Assembly: GCA_964648365.1 (NCBI GenBank)
Contig: CAZYLK010000045.1
Location: forward strand, 1 to 36,905
DNA length: 36,905 nt
Direction: 5' to 3'
Origin: SURF-32 sp964648365
Lineage (GTDB): Bacteria > Planctomycetota > Phycisphaerae > UBA1845
Of this stretch, positions 23,918-31,722 are shown piece by piece; position 1 is the first letter of the stretch; the number at the start of each line of letters is the position of its first letter. The translations under genes were made by a program, and so were the position numbers. The notes under the pieces are model-generated. The model saw only the letters and a list, made by a program, of their open reading frames with translations, was not told the origin of the DNA and did not search any database.

Positions 23918-25291
23918 CTACCACCTCCGCTCCGTCGATGCGTCGTAGACCGCCTTGCCACCGATGACCGTCAGTTCGCAGGCCGAGCGCGGGTCGATCG
24001 GGTCGCCGGTCCACAGGCCGAAGTCCGCGTGCTTACCCGCCTCGATCGAGCCAACCTGCTGGTCCAGCTTCAGCGCCGCGGCCGGGACGATGGTCAGGCC
24101 GCGCAGCGCCGCGTAGGGCTGCCAGCCGTACCAGCAGGCCATCGCCGCCTGATACGGCAGCTCTTCCTGCGGGACGACGGGGGCATCGGTATTGATGCCC
24201 AGCGTCCGCACGCCTCCCTGCCACCAGCGGGCCGCGTTGCCGTTCATCCGGCGTTCGATGCGGTCGAAGTGATACTGCCGCGGGCCGTTAATGGTGTAAG
24301 CGTCCGTCTCGTTGACCAGCGGCGCGATCTTGTAGCCGTCGAAGGTGCAGTGATCGAGCACCGTGTGCAGCCCGAAGCCGCGGGTGAGCATGTCGACGGT
24401 GGTCATCATGACCTGGTACATCTGCGTGTGAACGCTGACCACGAAGTCGCGCCGGAACAGGCCGCGAAACTCGTGCCAGATCGGGTCGTACTCAGGCTTA
24501 TCGACGCGGTTCGGCTGCTCCTCGTAGGCGGTCCACTTCTGGTGATAGTCGCGGGCTTTCTGCAGGGTCTGCCGCGTGTTGTAGTTCATGAAGGTGCGGC
24601 CGACGCGGAACCAGTAGCGCTCCGGATTACCCGCCTGGGCGATCTTCAGCGACCCGGGCGACTGGATGACCATCTCCTCAACCGTCTCGCCGCCCATCTT
24701 GCTGAGCGTGCCGAAGCCGCTCATGTTGGTACCGCTGCCGGGGATCAGCAGCACGGTGGTCACGCCGCCGGCGCGGCCCTGTTTGACCAGTTCGCTCTCC
24801 GGGACAATCGTTTCGAGCGTGCGCAGTCCGGGATTGGTCAGGTAGACCATGTCGTTCAGATCGCGCAGCGACCCGGCCGTGTGGTTGTGCGCGTCCACGA
24901 AACCCGGCGCCAGCCAGTGGTCGGGCATGTCCACGACGCGGTAGTTGGCTGGAATGCTGACCTCCGATGCCCGGCCGACCTTTTCGATCTTCCCGTCGCG
25001 CTCCAGCACGATCGCGTTGTTAATGACGCTGTTGCCCGCGTCCATCGTGACGACCTTGCCCACGCGATAGGCAGTGCCCGCCGGGTCCGCGGCGAATATC
25101 GAAGTCGCCGGGCACCAGACCGCGAGCCCGATCAGAATCGCACGTGCGCGTTTGGCGGTCACGGCAGTGCGTGCGGTGGAGGCTGGAACAGCGGGCCGTG
25201 TCGCACCTGCGGCTGCTCGTCGTCCGCATTCGACATTCGACCCGCCGCAGCGGGCTTTCAGCATTCGACATTCGACATTCCGCCGCATCAT
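23918..25291 (-). CDS. Secreted amidohydrolase with intact metal site (run gene 6)
   Basis: 457 residues. This is the only domain in the cluster with a complete amidohydrolase metal site: H135-N-H137 in PGFVDAHNHTAG, a lysine in SLKIAQAGNPERY (K216, a candidate for carbamylation), H288 (VVSVHTQ), H314 (VLDHCTFDGY) and D369 (LGINTDAPV). It is predicted to be a periplasmic metal-dependent hydrolase of the COG1228 (imidazolonepropionase-like) group. Substrate not deducible. The ending QQVGSIEAGKHADFGLWTGDP is canonical. ATG at 25291 overlaps the previous stop (ATGA), which favours it. About 43 residues then precede the signal peptide (TAKRARAILIGLAVWCPATSIFA), part of them (NVECRM, SNVEC) made by a heptamer repeat. 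GTG at 25162 is the alternative start, directly at the signal peptide. Confidence 0.87.
   Translation of the reverse strand: MMRRNVECRMLKARCGGSNVECGRRAAAGATRPAVPASTARTAVTAKRARAILIGLAVWCPATSIFAADPAGTAYRVGKVVTMDAGNSVINNAIVLERDGKIEKVGRASEVSIPANYRVVDMPDHWLAPGFVDAHNHTAGSLRDLNDMVYLTNPGLRTLETIVPESELVKQGRAGGVTTVLLIPGSGTNMSGFGTLSKMGGETVEEMVIQSPGSLKIAQAGNPERYWFRVGRTFMNYNTRQTLQKARDYHQKWTAYEEQPNRVDKPEYDPIWHEFRGLFRRDFVVSVHTQMYQVMMTTVDMLTRGFGLHTVLDHCTFDGYKIAPLVNETDAYTINGPRQYHFDRIERRMNGNAARWWQGGVRTLGINTDAPVVPQEELPYQAAMACWYGWQPYAALRGLTIVPAAALKLDQQVGSIEAGKHADFGLWTGDPIDPRSACELTVIGGKAVYDASTERRW
25227..25281. repeat. Heptamer-hairpin-heptamer element in a start region
   Basis: CATTCGACATTCGAC (25227-25241), then a small hairpin CCCGC-CGCA-GCGGG (25241-25254), then CATTCGACATTCGACATTCC (25262-25281). 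The element lies in the first codons of the amidohydrolase gene that starts at 25291, between start codon and signal peptide, and is in frame. Confidence 0.8.
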
Positions 25292-28140
25292 TCCGCGCTC
25301 ACCTCCTGCCCCGCCACCACCACATGTGTGATCGTGCTGCCGGCGTCGAAGGGATGGCCCGTCAGCACCACGAGATCGCCGTCACGGCCCGGCGCCAGCG
25401 TCCCGATCCGGTCGTCCAGTTTGAACATGCGTGCCGCGTCGATCGTCAGCGCCGCCAGCGCCGCATCCGCGGAGAGGCCCCGCTCCACTGCGAATGAGGC
25501 CATCCGCCGCAGCGTCCGCCCGCCGTCCTCGGCGTTGCTCTGAAACGCCACCGGCACGCCGGCGCGGCTGAGGTCTTCCGCCTGAAAGTAGGGCAGATAG
25601 TCCCGTGTCTGCTGCATGGACGGCGAGACGGCTACGCCGGCCTCGGCCTTGACGATGTGCTCCGCAACGACGGACGCTTCCTCGGCGTTCAGCAGCACCA
25701 CCGGCGCCTCGTACTTGTCCACGAAAAGCGCAAGCGCCGCGTCGATCTGCGCGGCCGTGCGCACGTCCACGAGTGCCGGGATCTTCTTTTCCAGTACGGC
25801 CCGCAGCGGTTCGAGCGATTCGTCCACTTTCGGCGGCAGCGGCCTTCCGTCCTTGCCGCGCGTCTTCGACTTGACCACTTTGAACTCGACGTCCTTTTTC
25901 TCGATCCGATCGGCAGACATGTTCACCGAAATGCCCTGAAACGAGATCGTGCCGACAAAGTGGTCGGGCCGGTCGAGCGTCGCTTCAAGCTGCGGATAGC
26001 CCATGCCGCCGGTGTCGACTTCGATCTGACCGGTGATCTTGTCGCCGGCCAGCGTGGCGACGATCTTGTGCTCCATCGGAACCGGCGGCGAGATCACCCG
26101 GCCCTCGATCTCGGTGCCCGTCAGGCGCAGGGCGATCCGTCCGGTCATCGGCTCAGGCAGCGGCCCGCCGGTGACCGTTCCTTCCCAGATGCCAGTGATC
26201 GGATCGACCGCCGCCTTATCCGGCACCTTCTGATCCGCGACTTTCGGCGCGGCGTCGGTGAGTTCGCCCTTGTCCTTCTTTTCCTGCCACTCGGCTAGTT
26301 CCTTCTCGTACTTCTGCCATTTTTCCAGGTACGACTTCGCCGCTTCAAGGCGCTTGCCGACCGACTCGTCGAGCGTGCCGGGATCCTCGTTGCGCAGGTC
26401 GAACGCCACCGCGGCCGTGCGCCGCACGACGCGCGTGTCGCGATCCGTGCCGTACGTCTTGACCGCCGCCGCCTGCGAGCCGCTGCGGTCGAAACGGTAC
26501 GGCGAGAGCATCACGGACGTGAAACCCGCCATCGCCAGGCGCGTCTCCGGCTCGTAGGCCGCGCCGATCAGATCGGCCGGCGATATCTCCGGCGACGTAT
26601 CGGCCGTATCGCCCTCGAACGCGACGTGGTTGTTGGTATCAATGAAACCGGGGCAGATGAACCCGCTCGGGCCGGCGTCGATCACGCGGGCGTAACGCGG
26701 GACCGGCACGCGGCGTCCTACTGCGCGGATGCGACCCTCCTCGATCAGCACGGCGCCATCAAGGAGATACTCATCGGGGCCAAGCCAGACCGTCCCCGCT
26801 TTGACCACCAGGGCGCCGTCGGGCGGCGGCTCGAAGGCCAGTTCCCCACCAACGTACGTCCGCAGCACGTGGCTGGTCAGTTCCAGCGGCGGGCCGGACA
26901 TGACCAGAAAGTCCGCGTCCCTGCCGACCGCCAGGCTCCCCACCCGATCGGCGACGCCGAGAACCTCGGCGGGCACGCGCGTGATGGCTTCGAGCACGCG
27001 GCGCTCGTCCAGCCCGGCGTCCAACGCCGCCACGGCCGCGAGGCGCAGGTGCGACGTGGACTGCCCGAAGGGCGACGCGATGGCGAGTTTCACGCCGTCG
27101 AGGTCTTGCAGTGAATCGTCGATCGCGTTGGCGTCGAAGCCGATGTTGCCCGCGGGATACACGAACGGATCGCCGGCGCGATAAACCAGCGGCACGCTGC
27201 GATCGCGCAGCAACGACGCAACGCGATGCGCCTCGGCGCCGCCGACCAGATACCCTTTGCGCTTAGACGCTTCCAACCATTGCACCGCCTGTTCCAGATC
27301 GGCGGCGCGATGGGCGAAGATGCGCAGCGGCGTTTCGCTCTCCCAGACGGCCTTAAGTGCGGCGCGATGAATGCTGTACTCGCCGCCGCCTCCGCTCAGC
27401 GCGTCGGCAATGGCTTCGTCCAGCCCCATGAGCTGATCCAGCCGCGACGTGGGCCGCTGAATCTCGGCGGGGATGATCGGGAGGTCCGACGACGCGGGCT
27501 GGTTGTAAGTCACGAAGTCCGGCGGGTTGTAGACGTAGTCGCCGAGGTTGACGTTGAGGTCCGCCGCGTCCTTCAGCACGCGCTCGTCCGGCCTGCCCGC
27601 CAGCTTGACCACGGCGCCGACGCCGGTGAGCAGCCGATGCACGCCCGGATCGACGTAGGCCGTCGTGACGCCTTCCGCCAGCGTGGTCAGGTATTCGGAG
27701 TAACGGTCGAAGCCGTCCACCGCGCGATACCCCGCCGCCACCGACTCGTCCCCGGCGTGGCTCCCACCGACCAACGACGCGGCAGCGACAAAACCGGGCA
27801 CGATGGTGGCGCCGCGGCCGTCATGGATGCGCAGGTCGGGCGGAATGTCGAGGCCGCTGCCCAGCGCCGCGATCTTGCCGTCGCGCACGATCAGCACGCC
27901 GTCTTCGATCATCCACGGCGCGGCCGGATCGACCGGCATGATGGTGACGTTGCGAACGGCAAACGACGGCCCGCCTGCCCGGGCGGGCGACGCCGTCGCA
28001 AAGAGGCTTGCCGCCGCGCAGAAGAGAGCCACGCTCGGCGCCGGCGCAACCGGGATCGCAGGCAACCACCGAGCCGCGGGCTTTTGCCCGCGCGAAGTCG
28101 CCGCCATCGCACGAACCACCCGATCCGACAGACGACTCAT
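25288..28140 (-). CDS. Double amidohydrolase-domain pseudoenzyme with inserted beta-rich domain (run gene 5)
   Basis: 950 residues: signal peptide (about 1-56), first amidohydrolase-like domain (~57-440), second (~441-950). Domain 1 reads PGFVAAASLV (A119, A121, L123 at the D-x-H-x-H positions). Domain 2 reads PGFIDTNNHV (D501, N503, H505), keeping only the second His. Both keep the composite ending (GSLAVGRDADFLVMSGPP; GTLAPGRDGDLVVLTGHP). Domain 2 is split by a coiled-coil (~595-625) and a beta-rich block (~645-750: ITGIWEGTVTGGPLPEPMTG onward), which looks like a small lipocalin-like barrel and is not part of ordinary amidohydrolases. ATG at 28140 overlaps the previous stop as ATGA. Predicted non-catalytic. 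Confidence 0.85.
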   Translation of the reverse strand: MSRLSDRVVRAMAATSRGQKPAARWLPAIPVAPAPSVALFCAAASLFATASPARAGGPSFAVRNVTIMPVDPAAPWMIEDGVLIVRDGKIAALGSGLDIPPDLRIHDGRGATIVPGFVAAASLVGGSHAGDESVAAGYRAVDGFDRYSEYLTTLAEGVTTAYVDPGVHRLLTGVGAVVKLAGRPDERVLKDAADLNVNLGDYVYNPPDFVTYNQPASSDLPIIPAEIQRPTSRLDQLMGLDEAIADALSGGGGEYSIHRAALKAVWESETPLRIFAHRAADLEQAVQWLEASKRKGYLVGGAEAHRVASLLRDRSVPLVYRAGDPFVYPAGNIGFDANAIDDSLQDLDGVKLAIASPFGQSTSHLRLAAVAALDAGLDERRVLEAITRVPAEVLGVADRVGSLAVGRDADFLVMSGPPLELTSHVLRTYVGGELAFEPPPDGALVVKAGTVWLGPDEYLLDGAVLIEEGRIRAVGRRVPVPRYARVIDAGPSGFICPGFIDTNNHVAFEGDTADTSPEISPADLIGAAYEPETRLAMAGFTSVMLSPYRFDRSGSQAAAVKTYGTDRDTRVVRRTAAVAFDLRNEDPGTLDESVGKRLEAAKSYLEKWQKYEKELAEWQEKKDKGELTDAAPKVADQKVPDKAAVDPITGIWEGTVTGGPLPEPMTGRIALRLTGTEIEGRVISPPVPMEHKIVATLAGDKITGQIEVDTGGMGYPQLEATLDRPDHFVGTISFQGISVNMSADRIEKKDVEFKVVKSKTRGKDGRPLPPKVDESLEPLRAVLEKKIPALVDVRTAAQIDAALALFVDKYEAPVVLLNAEEASVVAEHIVKAEAGVAVSPSMQQTRDYLPYFQAEDLSRAGVPVAFQSNAEDGGRTLRRMASFAVERGLSADAALAALTIDAARMFKLDDRIGTLAPGRDGDLVVLTGHPFDAGSTITHVVVAGQEVSAE

Positions 28141-29708
28141 CTGCCGGCCTCCATCGATCCGCCACGCGCGGACTTGCCTTCTCCAGGAGGCGCGTCCTTT
28201 TTCTCGCCGGAATCTTTGCCCTCTTTCGCATCCTTCGATGCCTCACCCTCCGGTGCGTCCTCCGCTTCCTTGGATCCCTCCGGCTTCCCCGCTTCCTCGC
28301 CGCCTTTCTTCTCCTTGTCGCCCTCCGCCGGAGCTTTCTTCTCTTCCTTCGGCTGTTCGCCAAGCAACTCTGCCAGCCGCGGATCGGTTGCGCGGTCATA
28401 CGCCCGGATGCCGTCGATGTAGACGTACTCGACCCACGAATCGAAGTTCAGCGGATCGCCGGACAGCACCACGACGTTCGCCGTCTTGCCGACTTCCAGC
28501 GAGCCGAGTTGGTCGCCGAGGCCGATGGCTGCAGCAGGGTTGATGGTGATCGACTTCAACGCCGCTTCGCGCGACATCCCCTCGCGTACGCAACGGGCGG
28601 CCTGGTAGTTGAGGTATCGCTCGGGCAGCGACCAGTCCTGCCCGGGCTGGAGCGAGAACGTCACGCCCGCGTCGGCGAAGACCTTGGGCACGAACGTCTC
28701 GGTCAGCTTGCCGGTCAGCGGATCGCGCTCGCGATAGACGAGCTCCTCATCCAGCACGACGGGCCTTCCCGAAGCCTTCACGTCGGCCACCGCCTTGAAG
28801 CACTGCGGGCCGAGCACGAGCACGCTGCGCTCCAGAAAACCGTTGTCACGGGCGATCTTGATGGCCGGCGCCACGTCAGTGGCCGCGCCGGCGTAGACCC
28901 AGGCGTCGATCTGCCCGCGGGTGAGCCTGACGAGATTTGCATGGGCGTCGTCGTAATCGGACGGCTCGATCAGCTCCTTGCCGCGCTTACGCGCTTCCTC
29001 CGGTCCGACGTCGAGCTTCTTGTCCTTTTTGGTGAGTTTTTCTTCGTATTTCTGTTCGGCCAATCGTTCGAGGTAGTCGTCCAGTTCCAGAAACGCCTCG
29101 CGCATCGTCGCCATCTGCAACATCCGGTCGAAGCCGCGCTTGGGTGAAACGCTGAGCTTGATGGCGACCCGCTCGGCGACGGTCATGTCCGCCATGCTCA
29201 GGCCGATCGGCCGTACCACGCGGGTCACGCCGCCGATGACGCAATCGTTGCCCTGTACGACGTGAACGGTGGTCACGCCGTCGCGGAGCGAGTTCTCAAA
29301 AAACAGCCGCGACGGGTCGATCGCGTCGTAGACGTCCAGATACGGCATGACCGGCAGGCTCTCGTTGGGCTGATCGAGGCCGCGCCAGGAGTGCGGGTCG
29401 ATCATGCCGGGGAAGAGCACTTTGCCGGCGACGTCGACTTCCATCGCGTCGTAGGGGATGTCCACCTTCTCGCCGATCGCGGTGATCTTGCCGTGTTCGA
29501 TGAGGATCGTCCCGCGGCCAATGTCCGGACCGACGACGGGGATGATCCGCCCGCCGACCAGGGCCACCTTTTCCGGCGGCGCCGCCAAAGCGCCGGCGGC
29601 GACGAGCAACGTCGCAACCGTCGTCATGATCGCCCGCCCCACCGGCGGCCGATACACGCGGCTCAATCTGTTACTACCTGCGATTCCTTCGGGATAGATC
29701 ATTCGCAT
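28137..29708 (-). CDS. Amidohydrolase-superfamily protein with damaged metal site and charged tail (run gene 4)
   Basis: About 523 residues from ATG at 29708 (others at 29702 and 29627; the frame upstream is repeat DNA). Signal peptide ends near LLVAAGALA. The HxH segment is PGMIDPHSWRG: D104 and H106 remain but the second His is W108. The beta-5 region reads AWVYAGAATDVAPAI and beta-8 SLQPGQDWSLPER, without the usual ligands. A helical insert (EAFLELDDYLERLAEQKYEEKLTKKDKK) is present. The composite motif DQLGSLEVGKTANVVVLSGDPL is intact. The last ~70 residues are Lys/Glu/Gly-rich and disordered. Probably inactive or metal-poor. It is separated from the preceding gene by a 295-base repeat block and coupled to the next by ATGA. 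Confidence 0.83.
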   Translation of the reverse strand: MRMIYPEGIAGSNRLSRVYRPPVGRAIMTTVATLLVAAGALAAPPEKVALVGGRIIPVVGPDIGRGTILIEHGKITAIGEKVDIPYDAMEVDVAGKVLFPGMIDPHSWRGLDQPNESLPVMPYLDVYDAIDPSRLFFENSLRDGVTTVHVVQGNDCVIGGVTRVVRPIGLSMADMTVAERVAIKLSVSPKRGFDRMLQMATMREAFLELDDYLERLAEQKYEEKLTKKDKKLDVGPEEARKRGKELIEPSDYDDAHANLVRLTRGQIDAWVYAGAATDVAPAIKIARDNGFLERSVLVLGPQCFKAVADVKASGRPVVLDEELVYRERDPLTGKLTETFVPKVFADAGVTFSLQPGQDWSLPERYLNYQAARCVREGMSREAALKSITINPAAAIGLGDQLGSLEVGKTANVVVLSGDPLNFDSWVEYVYIDGIRAYDRATDPRLAELLGEQPKEEKKAPAEGDKEKKGGEEAGKPEGSKEAEDAPEGEASKDAKEGKDSGEKKDAPPGEGKSARGGSMEAGR

Positions 29709-29730
29709 TGGTCCCGGTTCGCGTATCCAT

Positions 29731-30025
29731 GTGGCACCGGCCTGTAACCGGTGTCCTGGGCGGCACCGGTTTTCAACCGGTGTCTTGTGTGGCACCGGTT
29801 TTCAACCGGTGTCTTGTGTGGCACCGGTTTTCAACCGGTGTCTTCGATTCTCAGCCAGACCTCTCAGAGCATCAATCGGGCGCCGTCATCGCAGATCAAT
29901 TCGTGGAGCACTACACATCCTGTGCTGCATATCACGTCCACCGGTTACAAACCGGTGCCACATACAGACCCACCGGTTGAAAACCGGTGCCCCATCGGAC
30001 TCCCCGGTTGAAAACCGGTGCCACA
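29731..30025. repeat. CACCGGTT/AACCGGTG palindrome array, four direct plus three inverted copies
   Basis: A 29-base unit containing CACCGGTTTTCAACCGGTG begins at 29731, 29760, 29789 and 29818 without spacers. Three copies in the opposite orientation lie at 29939-29962, 29971-29993 and 30002-30025. About 98 bases of unique DNA lie between the two sets. Each core can form an 8-bp hairpin. It sits between two amidohydrolase genes and fills most of 29709-30045. It lacks spacers and so is not a CRISPR array. A processing, attenuation or transposition role is open. Confidence 0.88.
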
Positions 30026-30045
30026 TGGCTCATCCCATGTGTGGC

Positions 30046-31722
30046 TCAACCGCTGCGCCGATCGAGCACGATTCTTCCATTCACGATCACCACCACCGGT
30101 TTCGACGTCGCCTCCAGCGGCGGGCCGCTCCAGACGACCAGGTCCGCCTGCTTGCCGGCTTCGACGGTGCCGAGCCGGTCCGCGACACCGAGCATCTTCG
30201 CCGGCGCGGACGTAACCAGCTGCAAAGCATCCTCGGGCGCGACGCCGAAGCGCACCGCCATCATCGCCTGCCGCGCCAGGCCGTCCTCGTCGCGACGTTC
30301 CTGTGCTGACAACGCCGTGGGGATGCCGGCCTCGACCAGCGTGCGCACCGTGTGCAGCCGCGCGTCGTCGGTCTCGCCCGTCCACGCCCGCGGCGCATCG
30401 GCCTCTTCATAGATCGGACCGTAGATCACCGACAGCCCGCGTGATTTGAGCATATCCACGCACTTATAAGCGTCGGTCGCTTCTTCGAGCGTGAACGTGA
30501 TGCCGAACTCGTCCGCAAGCCGGCAGGCCGTCGTGATGTCGTGCAACATGCGCGCCTGGATGCGCAGCGGCGTCTCGCCGGTGCGAATGGCCTGCAGCGC
30601 ATCCATCGCTTCCTGCGGCGGTACGTCTGCGCCGTAAACGTCGACGCCGCGGGCGTCGCGATCGGCGTCATGAAACGCCTTGCGAAAGACCCACGTCAGG
30701 CCCATCCGGTTGTTCGGGCGGCGGGAGAAGATCGTGACGTTGGAAAACCAGGGCGGCCGGTTGTTGCCGCCTCGCCAACTCGGCTCGCTGCCGATCACGG
30801 CCTTGACGGCGCCCGTTTCCGACAGGACGCGATCGGCCAACGGCCCGCCCGTCCGCACGATCGCCCCGGCCGAGCCGATCACCGACGCCGGATCGGGCGA
30901 CACGAACACCGTGGTCACGCCGCCGGACAGGAGCCTGTCGAAGTCCGGGCTGCGCAGGTGGACCGCGTCCAGCACGCGCGTATGCGGAATGATCTCCGCC
31001 GACTGTTCGGCCCAGGAGTAATACGAGCGCACACCCGCCTCGAACGGCTGCGTCTGCGATCCGCCGCAGACCGGGCAGATCACGTCGTCGTGCGCTTCAG
31101 GGTTGATGCCGGTACCGTCGATGAAGGTGCGAACGAACTCCGCCCGCGCGGCGGCATCCTGCCGCGAAAGCTGACCGTCGATCGTGTCGCGGTCGGCGGG
31201 GAGGAACCCCCTCTCATCCGCGGCGGCGCGTCCGTCCGTCAGTCGCGCGACGCCGTCGCTGCCCGCCGGGTCCGCCCTTTCGTGTGCGTGCGCGTGCCCA
31301 TGCTCACGCTCGCCCGCGCCGGCGATCCACGCGCCGAAGACGCCGCGCGGGTTGGGCGGCGGCGTGGGAAGCAGATCGACCGCCTCGACGATCGCGTTGG
31401 CGTCGATCAGACCCGGCGAGACGCAGCCGCCATCGACCTTGACCACCGTCGCCCCCGGCGGAACGGCAACGTCCGCTCCCACGGCCGCAACCTTGCCGTC
31501 CGTGACCACAACGGTCGCGTCGTTCAGCACGCGACCATCGCCGACGTGAACCGCATGGGTGTGGATGACGAGGCTCTGCGCTTGCGCCGTTGCCGTGATC
31601 GCCGACAGCGCCAGCATCAGGGAGAACGCAAAGTGGAACCGCAGCGAGGGCGCAGCGGTGTGTGCTCGCGGCGATTCCGCGCACGCAGAAGCCTGCTGCC
31701 GGTTTGGACCGGGGTTAATCAT
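30046..31722 (-). CDS. Amidohydrolase-superfamily pseudoenzyme with His-rich loop and CxxC motif (run gene 3)
   Basis: 558 residues from ATG at 31722, which overlaps the previous stop by eight bases. Signal peptide (about 1-49, ending AQAQ). The D-x-H-x-H segment is PGLIDANAIVEA: D107 stays, N109 and I111 replace both His. Beta-5 reads PLRIQARMLHDI and beta-6 TLEEATDAYKCVD. The end, DRLGTVEAGKQADLVVWSGPPL, is intact. Odd features between beta-1 and beta-2: a His-rich loop EREHGHAHAHERAD (H141, 143, 145, 147) and ICPVCGG (C216, C219), which could bind a metal elsewhere in the protein. Predicted non-catalytic at the ancestral site. Confidence 0.83.
   Translation of the reverse strand: MINPGPNRQQASACAESPRAHTAAPSLRFHFAFSLMLALSAITATAQAQSLVIHTHAVHVGDGRVLNDATVVVTDGKVAAVGADVAVPPGATVVKVDGGCVSPGLIDANAIVEAVDLLPTPPPNPRGVFGAWIAGAGEREHGHAHAHERADPAGSDGVARLTDGRAAADERGFLPADRDTIDGQLSRQDAAARAEFVRTFIDGTGINPEAHDDVICPVCGGSQTQPFEAGVRSYYSWAEQSAEIIPHTRVLDAVHLRSPDFDRLLSGGVTTVFVSPDPASVIGSAGAIVRTGGPLADRVLSETGAVKAVIGSEPSWRGGNNRPPWFSNVTIFSRRPNNRMGLTWVFRKAFHDADRDARGVDVYGADVPPQEAMDALQAIRTGETPLRIQARMLHDITTACRLADEFGITFTLEEATDAYKCVDMLKSRGLSVIYGPIYEEADAPRAWTGETDDARLHTVRTLVEAGIPTALSAQERRDEDGLARQAMMAVRFGVAPEDALQLVTSAPAKMLGVADRLGTVEAGKQADLVVWSGPPLEATSKPVVVIVNGRIVLDRRSG

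Noticed and set aside
29731..30025. CRISPR array
   Set aside because: The 29-base repeats follow each other directly without unique spacers, change orientation and have no cas genes nearby.
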